In this document: positions 16,014 through 26,575 of the stretch, one piece after another
Layout of the letters: each line of letters begins with the position of its first letter
How positions within the stretch are numbered: position 1 is the stretch's first letter
NCBI GenBank assembly: GCA_031276865.1
Contig: JAISMF010000078.1
Location: forward strand, 1 to 64,000
Direction: 5' to 3'
DNA: 64,000 nt
Source of the DNA: Deltaproteobacteria bacterium
GTDB lineage: Bacteria > Desulfobacterota > Desulfarculia > Adiutricales > Adiutricaceae
Notes under the pieces: generated by a model
Seen by the model: the letters and a program-made list of their open reading frames with translations, nothing else
Told to the model about the DNA's origin: nothing
The model's database searches: none
Translations under genes and position numbers: made by a program

Positions 16014-17785
16014 ATGCATGTTTACGGAGGAGAAAACCAGCATAACAGCGTTAGCGATGAATCCATAGCGTCTGAAAATCTAGTGAGCATCAGCGGAGGC
16101 ACCATTACGGGTGACGTTTACGGAGGTTCGGGGTACAATGCGGCCATCGGAGGAAAAGCCGCGGGCGTTAACAATACCGTGAACATCTCGGGCGGCACGG
16201 TGAACGGGGACGTTTACGGCGGCGAAGGGAACAACACTCTCGCCGGCAACGACTCCAGGGCCTCAGGCAACACGGTCAATATCAGCGGCGGCGCCGTGAC
16301 CGGAGACGTTTACGGAGGAATCGCCGTGAACACCAACGCCACTCCCGGCGCGCTGTCCGCCGTGGGAAACACCGTCACCATAAGCGGAAACCCGATGTTG
16401 AGCGGGAGCGGGGTCTACGGCGGCAAGTTGGACGGAGTCGGGGGGGGGACGCATTCACGGGAAACACGCTGAACCTGAAGACATCCGGACTGGCCCTGGA
16501 CTCTCTGGGCAATTTCGAGTACCTGAACTTCTACCTCCCCGTCTCTCTCGGAAACGGCGGGACGGTCGTGACGGCCGCCTCGGCCGTCGACATCGCCGGA
16601 AGCATAGTGAACGTTGGGGTTGACGGAACGTCCTCGCCTCTCCGCGAAGTCGACACCGTCAATCTCATCGACGCCAGCGCGGGAACCTTGAGCGGGACCC
16701 CGGCGAACACATCCTCCGACGGATCCGGGATGCTGGGCGTGACCTTGCGCTACGAGTTCGACATCTTGGTCGACGGGCAGATTCTTCTGGCCACCGTGAC
16801 CAAGGCGGCCGTAAACGAGCAGGCGAAAAGCTTTTCCGAAGGACGGCTGGCCGGTGCCGCTCTGCTGCTCCAGGGCTCGGATTTGCTGGCCGAGAGCGGG
16901 ACGCGCTCGGCTCTGGACCCGGCTAGAGGCGGGCGTAACGGCGTCGGCGGCGGATACGGCGTGGAGGTCTTCTCGGCCGCGCGCGTCGGGGACGTCAGGC
17001 GCAACACCGGCTCGCACATAGACCTGCGCGGGTTTTCCTCTTTGATAGGCGTCGCCAAAACCATCGAGATCGGTTCGAACAATCTTACGGCCGGCGTGTT
17101 TTTCGAGTACGGCGAAGGCTCATACGACGCCTACAACTCCTTTGTCGGGTCGCCCCCCGTCCACGCTGACGGCGACACGGATTACCGCGGCGGGGGGATT
17201 CTGGCCCGCGTCGATTTCGCGGACGACGGGACCGGGAACCTGTACGGCGAATTCTCTTTTCGCATGGGTGGGGCCCATAACAGCTATCTGAGCCGGGACT
17301 TGTGGGACTCCTCCGGGAGGGCGGCCACCTACGACCTCTCTTCCCGTTACCACGGGTTCCATTTCGGGCTTGGCTATGTCGGGGACATCACCGAAAGCGC
17401 GTCCGTGGAGCTTTACGGGAGGTATTTATGGAACGGGGTCGGAGATGGTTCCGTCCGGTTATCCACGGGGGAGGAGATCGGTTTCGACCGCGTGGATTCT
17501 TCCAGATTCAAGCTGGGGGCCAAGATCTCCCGCGCGTTCAACGATCATCTGGCGGCCTACGCCGGAGCGGCTTTCGAGCATGAGTTCGAAGGACGGGCCG
17601 GAGCCATGACCAACGGGTTTTTCATCCCCGCGCCGAATATGAAGGGTTCCACCGGCATCGGCGAGTTGGGGGTGTCCCTCTCGCCGTCGGCCGGCTCCGG
17701 GCTGTCCATCGATTTTGGGGCGCAGGGTTACGTGGGGAAGAGACGGGGCGTGACCGGCTCTTTGAGCGTCAAGTTCAGTTTTTAA
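16014..17785 (+). pseudogene. autotransporter outer-membrane protein, frameshifted at a G9 tract and lacking a signal peptide
   Basis: The first frame (16014-16472) gives passenger repeats of the type NTVNISGGTVNGDVYGG. It leaves frame at nine G residues (16440-16448). The second frame is open from the tract to 17785 and continues smoothly (GDAFTGNTLNLK, then a linker and a beta-barrel of about 270 residues). It ends VKFSF, the C-terminal Phe typical of outer-membrane barrels. One extra G would restore a single protein of about 590 residues. No signal peptide is encoded at the ATG at 16014, so the N-terminus also seems lost. Poly-G tracts in surface-protein genes are classic phase-variation sites. 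Alternatives are true decay or a sequencing error. The family is type V secretion; the passenger's ligand is unknown. Confidence 0.8.
16440..16448 (+). repeat. G9 homopolymer at the autotransporter frameshift
   Basis: A nine-G run exactly where the autotransporter leaves frame. One added G or two fewer would rejoin the passenger and barrel frames. Confidence 0.85.
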
Positions 17786-17800
17786 CCCGCCCGCCGGCGG

Positions 17801-18394
17801 TCAAGCGTCTTTCGCCTTCGGGCCGGGCTTTCCGGTGAGTCCGTCTCGAAAGCGTTCCGGCCTGGCCCGGGGGGGGATACGGCCGGAAGAGTTTCTGGCC
17901 CGCCTCGGCGTTATCGATAGTCCTTCCGGCGCTCCGCGCCTGGCGCCGGCCGGTTTCGCCGCATCCCGGGGCCTCTCCCCAGCCGCGACGGGCGTGGCTT
18001 CGGGATCCGGATCCGACCCCGTCCCTCCTTTTGCCACGACCCGGATCGGGGCGTTTCCAGCCGCCAGGGCGGCTTCCGTCTTGGCGAACTCCAGCCCGAG
18101 CTCCCTAATCCTATCGCTGTGAGGGAACGTGGTGGCGAGCTTCTCCCCCGCGAGGGCCGTCCTCTCCATCTCCTCTCCGCGCCCCTCTCCCCGTGGTCGC
18201 GGAGGATCCGGACGCTTATCAGGTTGTCCAGCCTCTTGACCGAACCCGCCTCCGTGACGGGAGTATACGCAAGCCTCCCCGCCGATCCTATGGGCCATGA
18301 CGGCCTTGATCCGCTCTATCTGCGCCTCGGCGCCCTCCCCGAGGGCGCTTTCGGGGAGCGCGCGTTTCGGGAACCCGGCGCGCGGCTCGATCAC
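17801..18394 (-). pseudogene. broken fragment, possibly from a mobile-element protein
   Basis: One frame gives 197 codons with coding-like stretches (EAQIERIKAVMAHRIGGEA and FPHSDRIRELGLEFAKTEAA). The middle reads better in another frame (VTEAGSVKRLDNLISVRIL). A gene crossed by frameshifts explains this. The helical EAALAAG-type segment resembles C-terminal parts of large plasmid or phage helicase-type proteins, but that is a weak impression. No start with a ribosome-binding site is seen. Confidence 0.4.
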
Positions 18395-18728
18395 CCTCGC
18401 TTATTCACCCCTCGGCGCCGGGCTTGATTCCTACCCGATCATTAATATATAGGATGGCCGGGAAGGCCGGACTTTGCAAACCGCGTCTCGGCGTCGGGTA
18501 AAATTCGCCTTGAATCTTAAGGGCGCCGGCCCAGGAAGCGGCGCGCTTTATGATTCCGGAAACCAAGGGGCGCGGGCGTCGTTATGATGGAGCCAGGCGC
18601 CTTTTTCACGCCGCTTTCGGAGGGCTCTCCCGCGGTTTAAATCCGCGCCCGGCCTATTCCGCCGTTTTTGATTCGGCCGGACGCTTTTCTCAAAGGATCT
18701 TATTTGAAAGATATTTAATAAAAATTAC
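18395..18728. other. intergenic, nothing recognised
   Basis: Mostly GC-rich, turning AT-rich at about 18690. No gene or RNA is supported. Confidence 0.4.
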
Positions 18729-18757
18729 TTGACATTAGATTTAAGATTGATTAATAA
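18729..18757 (+). promoter_or_regulatory. candidate sigma70 promoter
   Basis: TTGACA at 18729-18734, a 17-bp spacer and TAATAA at 18752-18757 in an AT-rich patch. It points at the small hypothetical gene and dnaJ. Confidence 0.5.
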
Positions 18758-18995
18758 TAATTAATTATCCGTCTTTCGACCCGGCGGTGTAGAGTCCGCC
18801 CGGGGATTCGCGCGGCTATCGCCGGCGGCCTTAAAAGGACGGGCGCTCTCCGGCTCCGTTACGGGCCGATCCTTCCGGAAGGCGGCGGAGGAAAATTTTT
18901 TTACGCCTGAATACAGGCGCTTTCCGGCGGCCCGGTCCTTGACAAGCCGGGAAAAATGATTATATTTCTGATGACTTGGAGGATCGGGTTTCAAC

Positions 18996-19373
18996 ATGGC
19001 CGACGACGTATTATTTTGGAAAGCCCGCCGGGCCCTGATCGACCTCAAGAAGCCGGCTCCGGCGGAAACGCTCCTCCAGGCGGGTTCCCGGCTCGCCGCG
19101 GAGGGCTACCACGTCGACGCCCTCGATTTTTACAAAAAGGCGGGAAACGCGGACAAAATCGCCGAGACGGCCTCCCAGGCGGTGGCGGAGGGGGATTTTT
19201 TCCTTTTCTCCCTGGCCCTGCAGCTGTTGGGCCGGGAGCCCCAAGCGGGCGAGCTCATGGAGCTGGCCGCGAACGCCCGCGGACGGGGGCTTCTGAGCTA
19301 CGAGAAGAAGGCCATGGAGCTTTTGGAAAAGGACTCCGCGGCCGCTCCGGACGGGGCGGATCCCGGCGCCTGA
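18996..19373 (+). CDS. small helical hypothetical protein upstream of dnaJ
   Basis: 125 residues, GGAGGAT ahead of the ATG. The sequence is all-helical with TPR-like spacing (AAEGYHVDALDFYKKAGNADK), and no catalytic or membrane motif. It lies 152 bp before dnaJ on the same strand and probably shares its transcript. I do not recognise the family; a role alongside the chaperone is only suggested by position. Confidence 0.7.
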   Translation: MADDVLFWKARRALIDLKKPAPAETLLQAGSRLAAEGYHVDALDFYKKAGNADKIAETASQAVAEGDFFLFSLALQLLGREPQAGELMELAANARGRGLLSYEKKAMELLEKDSAAAPDGADPGA

Positions 19374-19525
19374 ACCGCGCCCCGCTTTTTTCGGCGGCCT
19401 CCCCCTTTTGACGGCCGCCCAGGCTCCGGCGGAGCCGGATCCGGGCTTCCCCCCTTCCCGGGCCCGCGTTTTTCCGCTCCGTTTCCGGAGGCGTCCATCC
19501 TTTAAAGATCCGCTGGCGAGGTGTT

Positions 19526-20680
19526 ATGGCGAAGAAAGAAGACTACTACGAGATCCTGGGCGTCGAACGCGGCTGCGACACCGAGGCTTTGAAGAAATCC
19601 TACCGGGCCCTGGCCTTGAAGTACCACCCCGACCGCAATCCCGGCGACTCCGAAGCCGAGGAGATGTTCAAAAAGGCCTCCGAGGCCTACGGGGTGTTGA
19701 GCGATCCGGAAAAGAGGCGGATTTACGACTCCTACGGCCATGACGGGCTGCAGGGCGCGGGATTCCATTCCGCGAGCTTCGAGGATATTTTCAGCGGCTT
19801 CGGCTTCTCCGGCATGGGGGACATCTTCCGCGACTTCTTCGGCGGGGGAGGGACGACGCGCCCCGGCGGCGCCAGGCGGGGGGGGGATCTTTCAGTCGAG
19901 GTGGAGCTGGAGTTCGTGGAGGCCTACACCGGCCTCGAAAAGGAGATCCGCCTGCCCCGGGAGGAGAGCTGCCAGGCCTGCTCCGGGACCGGCTCGCGGT
20001 CCCGGAACCTCAAAACCTGCCCCCAGTGCGGAGGCACCGGCCAGATCTACCAGGGGAACGGCTTCATCCGCATGGCGGTCACCTGCCTCAACTGCGGCGG
20101 AAAGGGCCGCTACGCTCCGGACCCCTGCCCGGAGTGCCGGGGCACGGGCCGGATTAGAAAGGAGGCGGTGGTTCTAGCCAAGATCCCCGCCGGCGTGGAC
20201 TCGGGCCAGCGCATGCGCCTTAAAGGGAAGGGGGACTCCGGTTTCAACGGCGGACCCGCCGGGGATCTGTTTTTGGAGATCCTGGTGAAATCCAAGAAGC
20301 CCTTCACCCGGGACGGCGGCCACGTCATCGTGGACGCCAAGATAGACATGGTTCTGGCCGCCCTGGGAGGCGATCTGGAGATACCCACCGTCACCGGCGA
20401 GACCCGGGTGGTGGAGATACCCCCGGAGACCCAGAACAACAAGCACCTCCGTCTCGAGGGGCTGGGCTTTCCCAACCCCAACAACCCCTCCGGCCGGAGA
20501 GGCGATCTGATCGTGACCTTAACCGTCGCCACCCCCCGCAACCTCACGGAGCGCCAGGAGGAGCTCCTGAAAGAGTTCGCCCGCATCGAAGAGGAGAAGG
20601 GTAACGAGTCCCCCTTTAAGAGCCTCACCCGGAAGATGGGGAAGGTGGGGGAGAAGTTCAAAAAGGTTTTTAAACAGTGA
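19526..20680 (+). CDS. dnaJ: chaperone protein DnaJ
   Basis: 384 residues. The J domain (1-70) contains HPD in KYHPDRNPGD, which stimulates DnaK ATPase. A Gly/Phe-rich region follows (about 72-120). The zinc-binding region has all four C-x-x-C-x-G-x-G modules (CQACSGTG, CPQCGGTG, CLNCGGKG, CPECRGTG). The C-terminal substrate-binding domains are complete. GAGGTG precedes the ATG. The full domain set makes it a class I DnaJ that hands unfolded proteins to DnaK in the cytoplasm. No dnaK or grpE lies in the window. Confidence 0.97.
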   Translation: MAKKEDYYEILGVERGCDTEALKKSYRALALKYHPDRNPGDSEAEEMFKKASEAYGVLSDPEKRRIYDSYGHDGLQGAGFHSASFEDIFSGFGFSGMGDIFRDFFGGGGTTRPGGARRGGDLSVEVELEFVEAYTGLEKEIRLPREESCQACSGTGSRSRNLKTCPQCGGTGQIYQGNGFIRMAVTCLNCGGKGRYAPDPCPECRGTGRIRKEAVVLAKIPAGVDSGQRMRLKGKGDSGFNGGPAGDLFLEILVKSKKPFTRDGGHVIVDAKIDMVLAALGGDLEIPTVTGETRVVEIPPETQNNKHLRLEGLGFPNPNNPSGRRGDLIVTLTVATPRNLTERQEELLKEFARIEEEKGNESPFKSLTRKMGKVGEKFKKVFKQ

Positions 20681-20885
20681 CTTCCATCTCTTTCGGGCTT
20701 TTTCCCCCGGGACTTTAAGTTTTCCCCCTGGGTCGCTCAACTTTTCTTCGCCGGATGAAGAAGATTTCCCCAGCCGGGCGCTTGATCGCGCCTTCTCGTC
20801 CTTTAAACCATCGCTTCGGGCCTTTTGTTTTTCCGCCTTCGTATAGTTCCCGGGCTCTTTTTCCCAATCCATTTTCTAGGTGTCT

Positions 20886-21851
20886 ATGACCTATCCCACG
20901 CATCGTCCCCGCCGACTTCGGGACAACGCCGTTTTGCGGGACCTTATCCGGGAGACGACGCTTGGCCCTTCGGATCTGATCTACCCCGTGTTCATAGTCC
21001 CCGGCCGGGGGGTGAGGAATCCCATCGCCGCGCTTCCCCGTCAGTTTCACTACTCTCCGGACGAGGCCGGGAAGATGGCCTCGAGCTTTTGGAAAAAGGG
21101 CGGAAAGGCCCTTCTCCTCTTCGGGATTCCCGAAAAGAAGGACGAGACGGGCACCTCCGGAGCGGATCCGGAAGGTCCGGTCCAGCTCGCCGTGAAAGAG
21201 ATCAAGGATAAAGCGCCCGAGCTTTTGGTCGTGACCGACGTCTGCCTCTGCGAGTACACCTCCCACGGCCAATGCGGGGTCTTTTCCAGGGGCCGGGTCT
21301 TAAACGACCCCACTTTGGAGCTTTTAAGCGCCCAGGCGCTCTCCCACGTCCGGGCCGGCTGCGACATGGTGGCCCCCTCCGACATGATGGACGGACGGGT
21401 GCGGGTCATCCGCGGGGCCCTGGATTCACAAGGTTTTTCCCATGTTCCCCTGATGTCCTACAGCGTGAAATACGCCTCGGCCTTCTACGGCCCCTTCCGG
21501 GAGGCGGCTCAAAGCGCCCCGCGCGAGGGGAACCGCCGGGGCTATCAGATGGATCCGGCCAACATCAGGGAGGCGGTGACCGAGGCGGAGCTGGACATCT
21601 CCGAGGGCGCCGACATAATAATGGTGAAACCAGCGGGTCCGTATCTGGACGTTTTAAGGGAGATCCGCCACTTCACCGGCAGGCCCTTGGCCGCCTTCCA
21701 GGTGTCGGGGGAATACGCCATGCTGGCCCTCGCCGGCGCGGCCGGGGCCATCGATTACAAGGAGGCCGCCCTGGAGTCCCTTTTGGGGATTAAGAGGGCC
21801 GGAGCCGACATGATCTTAAGCTACCTGGCGCCGGAGTTTCTGGAGTGGTGA
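20886..21851 (+). CDS. hemB: delta-aminolevulinic acid dehydratase (porphobilinogen synthase)
   Basis: 321 residues from the ATG at 20886 (AGG just upstream; an in-frame GTG at 20880 is possible). It condenses two 5-aminolevulinate molecules to porphobilinogen in tetrapyrrole synthesis. The zinc-site cysteines are seen in VTDVCLCEYTSHGQCG. The Schiff-base lysines are in SYSVKYASAFYGPFR and IIMVKPAGPYLD. Length is normal. A 205-bp gap from dnaJ contains no obvious terminator. No other haem genes are nearby. Confidence 0.97.
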   Translation: MTYPTHRPRRLRDNAVLRDLIRETTLGPSDLIYPVFIVPGRGVRNPIAALPRQFHYSPDEAGKMASSFWKKGGKALLLFGIPEKKDETGTSGADPEGPVQLAVKEIKDKAPELLVVTDVCLCEYTSHGQCGVFSRGRVLNDPTLELLSAQALSHVRAGCDMVAPSDMMDGRVRVIRGALDSQGFSHVPLMSYSVKYASAFYGPFREAAQSAPREGNRRGYQMDPANIREAVTEAELDISEGADIIMVKPAGPYLDVLREIRHFTGRPLAAFQVSGEYAMLALAGAAGAIDYKEAALESLLGIKRAGADMILSYLAPEFLEW

Positions 21852-22745
21852 GGACGCTTTTTTAGAGCCGGCGTCTGGTTTTAATTTTTTTTAAAAATCA
21901 ACCGCGGGCGTCATTCGGGATCCGCTAACGGCGGCGTTTCCGGGATGTTTTTCCGAATTGTTTCGTTCGCTGAAAGGCGTCCGCGCTTTAGGAATATGGA
22001 CGAAAAACAAGCTTTGGACTTTTTCCTTCCTCGAGATGAAATTCTATAATTCCATTCGACATTCGACATTCGACATGAAATTCGTTTTTCACGAAGGACG
22101 CGCTATCGGTTTCAACTATGCGGATTTTTTTAATTTTCCATATCGACGTTTAAGTTTGTAATTTTCCGCGACATCTCCTGTTAAGAGGGTCTTTCACATT
22201 TTTTCCGTATATCGTTTAAAATACTCGCGACTAAAAAAATTCCACGCATCTTTAAATTTGTCGTCAAGACGCGGCTAATTTGATAACGGATGCCATAAAC
22301 AAATGAAGTTTAAGGCGTTTTTCGCGCGAGCTCGTTTCATGCCGCGTGAACTCACGCGTGAACTCAATGGAAAAACGTTAAAATTTGAAATCCGGTAATA
22401 AACCCGTAAAGCCGATAACCTCGATGAGCTTTCGCTCATCGCTGTCCTCCGAAACACTGGGCCGCTTTTAAAACGCGTCCGTTCTTTCGGAGCCGGAGAT
22501 TTCCGCTTGCCAAGGCGATCCGCTAAAAGACGTGTACGCGTGGGCCAGGGCCCGCTTCGGGGCTGAGGAGGGAGGAGGCGCTGGATGTCGGCCCTCCCGC
22601 TTTACGAGATCTCTTCGAAATCGGGCGCGCGGAGCGTTTCGGGAGTGCCCCATGGGCATCCTCCGGCGTGTCGGGAGGACTTTTTCCCCGCCCGTTAACG
22701 GGCCTGGACGGCGAGGGGCGGGCGTTTCCGTCCGCCGGAAATCCG
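21852..22745. other. AT-rich non-coding region with several short repeats
   Basis: About 890 bp without a supported gene. It holds three tandem ATTCGAC units (22054-22074), a perfect 12-bp tandem duplication CGCGTGAACTCA (22343-22366), and an 8-bp-stem hairpin (22422-22441) listed separately. An ORF at 21958-22161 has no ribosome-binding site. Confidence 0.5.
22422..22441 (-). other. strong hairpin with GAAA tetraloop on the minus strand
   Basis: CGATGAGC-GAAA-GCTCATCG on the minus strand: eight base pairs closed by a GNRA-type loop, not followed by a T-run. It may be part of a structured RNA downstream of the decayed helical-repeat gene. Confidence 0.5.
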
Positions 22746-24773
22746 TCATTCGAGGTCTTCCAGGAACTTCCGCAAGAAGGGAATGATGTTTTTCATCGAG
22801 TCGTCGTCGGCGTAGCGCTGGACGCTTTCGGCCAGTTTCCTTGCCTCCGTCCGGCGGCCCTCCCGGGCGAGGGCCTGGGAGAGCTCGAAAGCGGCCATGC
22901 CCCAGACCGGAAGGAGCCGCTCGTCTAGGGGGTGCAGCTTCTTGAAGTGGGCGATGGCCCTTTCCGCCTCCCGGACGCGGTTCAAGCGGGAATAATGGAC
23001 GCACATCGCGGACTGGGCGAAGAGTTTTCCCGTCTCCCCGTACCAGTCGCGGTCCGGATTGGATTCGATGTAACCCACGACTCGCTCGATCAGATTCTCG
23101 TTTTTCGAGGCTATGGCGGCGTTTAAGAACTGCGAGCCCAGAACCGCCCTGACGTGGAGCGCGTTCATGGAATTTCCGAAGCCCAGGTGCGCCTTGTACA
23201 CGCGCTCCATGGCGGCTAAATTATCCTCCCCGAGGGCCGGGCCGGGAAAACTCAAAAAGTTCTCCCCCATGCCGCCTCCCAGGGCCAGGAAAGCGGCCTC
23301 GGCCGTCTTGACGAGGGGGATCCTCCTCCCCCCCCTCCATCTCCAAGGGGAGAAAGACGGCTGTTTCGAAAAGAGCGAGGATCTCTCCTCCCCGACCCCG
23401 CGGGGCGAGGCGCGCGAGGGAGCGATCGATCGCGGCCCGGAGGTGGCGGACGGCTAAGGGATGCTTTATTTCGCAGCCCGCCGCCGCTTCGATTAAGCGG
23501 CGGCAAATCCCGTCGTGCTCCCGGCCGGTGGAGGCGTGTTCCACCAGCAGGCGGGCGAGTCGGGAGATCCTGAAGGCGTAGGCGGCGCAGCCCTTTTCCA
23601 AAAAGCCCTCCGTTTTGGAAACGACCTCCCCGGCCTTGCGGATTTGTCCTTTCCGCAGCAAGCCGTGCGTCAGCATTTCGCTCCCTTCGTAGAAGAGATC
23701 CAGGACGAAGCCGGCGTCATGAAGAAGGTTTCCGTTCGGTTCCGGGCTCCGGCGAAATCGCCTCTTCGGATTGTCCGCCCGTCCTGGCCCCGGCGGGTCG
23801 GGGTTCTTACCCGTCCGGACGTCGAGAGCCCCGCGGCCCGCCGCATGAGTCCGGCCAGGGATGGTTTGTCGGGTTCCCCGCCGCTGTTTCCCGGGGCGAG
23901 GGAGAAGGGTTCGACGCCGCCTCCGACCTCCCCCCCTTCCGCGAGGGGGCGCCCCGGGGTCCGGGAGAGGGGGATCTCCGGCAGACAGAGCCGGTAAACG
24001 GAGCCGACGTTCCGGCTGAACACGAGGAGCGGCGTGGAAACGCCCGCTCTCTCCGCCCGGAGGATGACGGCCTTGAAAATCCGGGCGATCTCCCTCAGGT
24101 CGTCCAGAAAGGGCTGGGCGGAGCCGACCTTATCCACCAGACGGGCGAGGAACACGAGGTTGTAGTCCGCGACCGCCCGGACGATCCCCCGGTGGCGGCG
24201 GGGGCCATCCAGGTCTTCCGGAAGGAAGGGGAGGAGGCTTTCGTGGATCTCGCGGGCGCTTTTGAGGTTCCGGTTGAGGGCGGCGCAGCACGCCAGGACG
24301 CCTCTAAGCATGTTTTTGAAATCCTCCCTCCGGTCCGGATGGACGCGATCCGCGAGGGAGGCTATGGCGTTTTAGGGATTCCTGACTATGTTTATGAGGG
24401 CGAACTCTAGGAAAATGGCTACGGAAAATCTGAGCTCGGCCTCCTCCATGGCCTCCTTCGTGACGGGGCCCGCCTTTCCGTTCAGAGAGCGCGCGGCACG
24501 CAGAGCCGCCCCGGCCTGGGCGTTCGCGTCCATGATCTTGGAGTGGCATTTGGTGAACCAGTTTTTATTGGCGGGTTTCCGCGCGTCGGGCTCGCCTAAT
24601 TGGGGAATGGAGGCGTAAATTTTAAAAGTCTCGTCGAGGAGGGAGTTGAACGTTTCCAGACGGATCAGGGGGTCGTCGGACGAGGTCACGGAGGCGCTCC
24701 ATGGGCGGGGGAGGATAAGGAGCCCGGAAGACCGGCCGGGAGGAAAAAAGCGCCGGATCAAACGTTTCTCCAC
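22746..24773 (-). pseudogene. decayed helical-repeat (TPR-like) protein gene
   Basis: Four consecutive frames on the minus strand read as one protein of about 670 residues. From the 5' end, 24773-24372 ends in a TAA after ALINIVRNP, but the same frame continues through SLADRVHPDRRED into 24311. The frame is lost around 23750-23900 and resumes as NLLHDAGFVLDLFYEGSEML. It is lost again at a run of eight G (minus strand, 23328-23335) and resumes as IPLVKTAEAAFLALGGGMGEN to the stop at 22746. Every piece is helical with repeat-like spacing (TEARKLAESVQRYADDDS). One nonsense and at least two frameshift lesions make it a pseudogene. The family is unknown. Confidence 0.75.
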
Positions 24774-25914
24774 GGCGCGGCCGGAGCCATTTTACCCTCC
24801 TCAGCCATTGGCGCCAAGGGGAAAAACGGGCGCTTCGAGGCGGAAACCGCTGAGGAGGCGATCCCGGGTTCGGTTTTAAGTCCCGCGTTTTCCGGGGAAG
24901 GCGCGGGGGCCCGGGGAATCGACCCCGCCTTGGACTCTCCGGAAAACATTTCCGCCGCTTTCAAAAACCGGCCGGATGAAACCGGTCCCGACCGGAAACG
25001 ACGGCCGGGGGGCCCGCGGGCCGGCGCGGCGCCGCCCGGCCGGTTTGGGTTTGATCAAAGACCTCGTCCCGGAGATGGTCTCCTTTCTTGACGCCGTCTC
25101 GAAAGGGATCTTTGGGTGGGCGTCCGGACCGTTCGCCGCGCGTCCGGCGGGGTTTCATGGGCCGGCGGGAAAAATCGCTCGCGGGTCGCATCCTCCGTCC
25201 GGCGTTTCGGAGTCGTAAGCGGAGCGATTAAATCGCGCTAAGGAGGATCCTTTAAAAGATATAAGGCGCTTTCAAATTAAAGGAGGCGTGAAAGGCTTTG
25301 GGATCGACCTACATTGGAGGCTCGTTTTGGAGGCTTAGGGGGATTGAAGACGCCGTGAGCTGTTTAAAGGGGTTGTGTTTTTTTAGCGGGCGCGCTTTTT
25401 CTTGGCGGCCGTCGTCCTCCTTTTTAAAAAATCGACCATGAAAAAAATTTTTCCTGAAGAGGCGAAAATTTTTTAAAACTACTCCGCCGGGATACGGCGG
25501 AGTCGAGGTCCGCTTCGTGATTATTTCCTCGACGGCTGTCTGGCCGACCGCGGCGTAATCCGCCTTGGGGTGTATCCGATCGGGATCCTCGTTTGTAGTC
25601 CGCGGCTTTATATTCTTGGTCCGGGTTTTCTATGGCTGGTTTTTCCGGGATGTGGCTTCATGAAAAGGCGAAAGTAAACCAAGAAGGCCTAAGCGGGATC
25701 CGTTCGCCTCCAAGAGGTTTTCACCGGGATTAACCCGCGCCGCGGCTAAAACAGCCGTTTAAAACGCTTCCAGCCAAGGCGCTCGCTCCGTCCGCCTTCG
25801 CTCGCCCGGATAAACGCCTAAGATGAAAAAACTATCATTCAAAAAAGGGCGGCGCGTAACCCGGGGCGCTTTCCTTTAGAAACGCGGGTCTTATTGTCGA
25901 TCTTTACGGTTTTA
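24774..25914. other. long non-coding region, possibly with gene debris
   Basis: No intact gene is supported. Around 24790-25220 on the plus strand two frames have protein-like stretches (SPENISAAFKNRPDETG; then LIKDLVPEMVSFLDAVSKGIFG), which may be debris of one gene. From 25220 to 25840 nothing is recognised except the hairpin at 25481-25503. Confidence 0.4.
25481..25503 (-). terminator. terminator-like hairpin
   Basis: ACTCCGCCG / CGGCGGAGT, a nine-base-pair stem with a five-base loop. On the minus strand it is followed by AGTTTTAAAAAA. It lies about 410 bp beyond the stop of the small minus-strand gene at 25915. Confidence 0.45.
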
Positions 25915-26196
25915 TCATTCCGGTCGATTTTTTTTATCGATCGTCTTGGGTTTTTCGGTTTTTTTCCTGGCTTTGGAAGGTTTGTCGTCAACCTTTTTGG
26001 TTTTTTCGGTTTTCTTATCCGCGGCGGTGGGTTCCACGGTGTCATCCAGGAATTTTTGAGTGACTTGTTTGGCGATTTTTTTCAAGAACTCCTCCCGATC
26101 GAGGCGGTTTTTCGGAAGGATGCTTTTCGGCACGTCGATTTTAACGAACGTCTCATTATTAACGTTAAACTTAGTGATCTTAATTTTGTCTGTCAT
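25915..26196 (-). CDS. small Lys-rich hypothetical protein
   Basis: 93 residues from the ATG at 26196 (MTDKIKITKF). AGGAGG lies 11 bases upstream, slightly far. The first half looks like a folded domain (FVKIDVPKSILPKNRLDREEFLKKIAKQV). The last third is a charged, disordered Lys/Thr/Glu tail. Upstream in-frame codons are possible but read as non-coding. No family is recognised. The basic tail would suit binding to nucleic acid or membrane, which is only inference. Confidence 0.6.
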   Translation of the reverse strand: MTDKIKITKFNVNNETFVKIDVPKSILPKNRLDREEFLKKIAKQVTQKFLDDTVEPTAADKKTEKTKKVDDKPSKARKKTEKPKTIDKKNRPE

Positions 26197-26575
26197 GGTC
26201 GGCGGAGCCTCCTGGCGAATGAAATCGGTCCATTCAGAGCCTTTAAACGCGGCTTGCGGGAACCCTGGGCCGCGTGAATTTTGGTTTAAAAAAAAGCTTG
26301 GAGCGCGAAAGACGGGCGAAACGACGCTCCATGGGAATTTTCGCGGGCGGGGGAAATAATCTCCGGCTAAATCTTCCGCCTTTTTGGGGACGCGGCGTTT
26401 TATAACGATGTTTTTTTTACTTAAGGAAGGTAATTGGTTATATTTAAATATCGGCGAGGCGTGAAATGTTTGAAAAGCGCGTTTTTTGGTGAACGCGAGG
26501 CGCCGATTAAAATCGCGCGGCCCCGGGCCCCCCCAGGGTTTTTTAAAAAGCGCCGCGGCCAAAAAGGCGGAAAAC
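26197..26575. other. intergenic, nothing recognised
   Basis: About 380 bp between the end of glmM and the small Lys-rich gene. No gene or terminator with a T-run was found. Confidence 0.4.
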
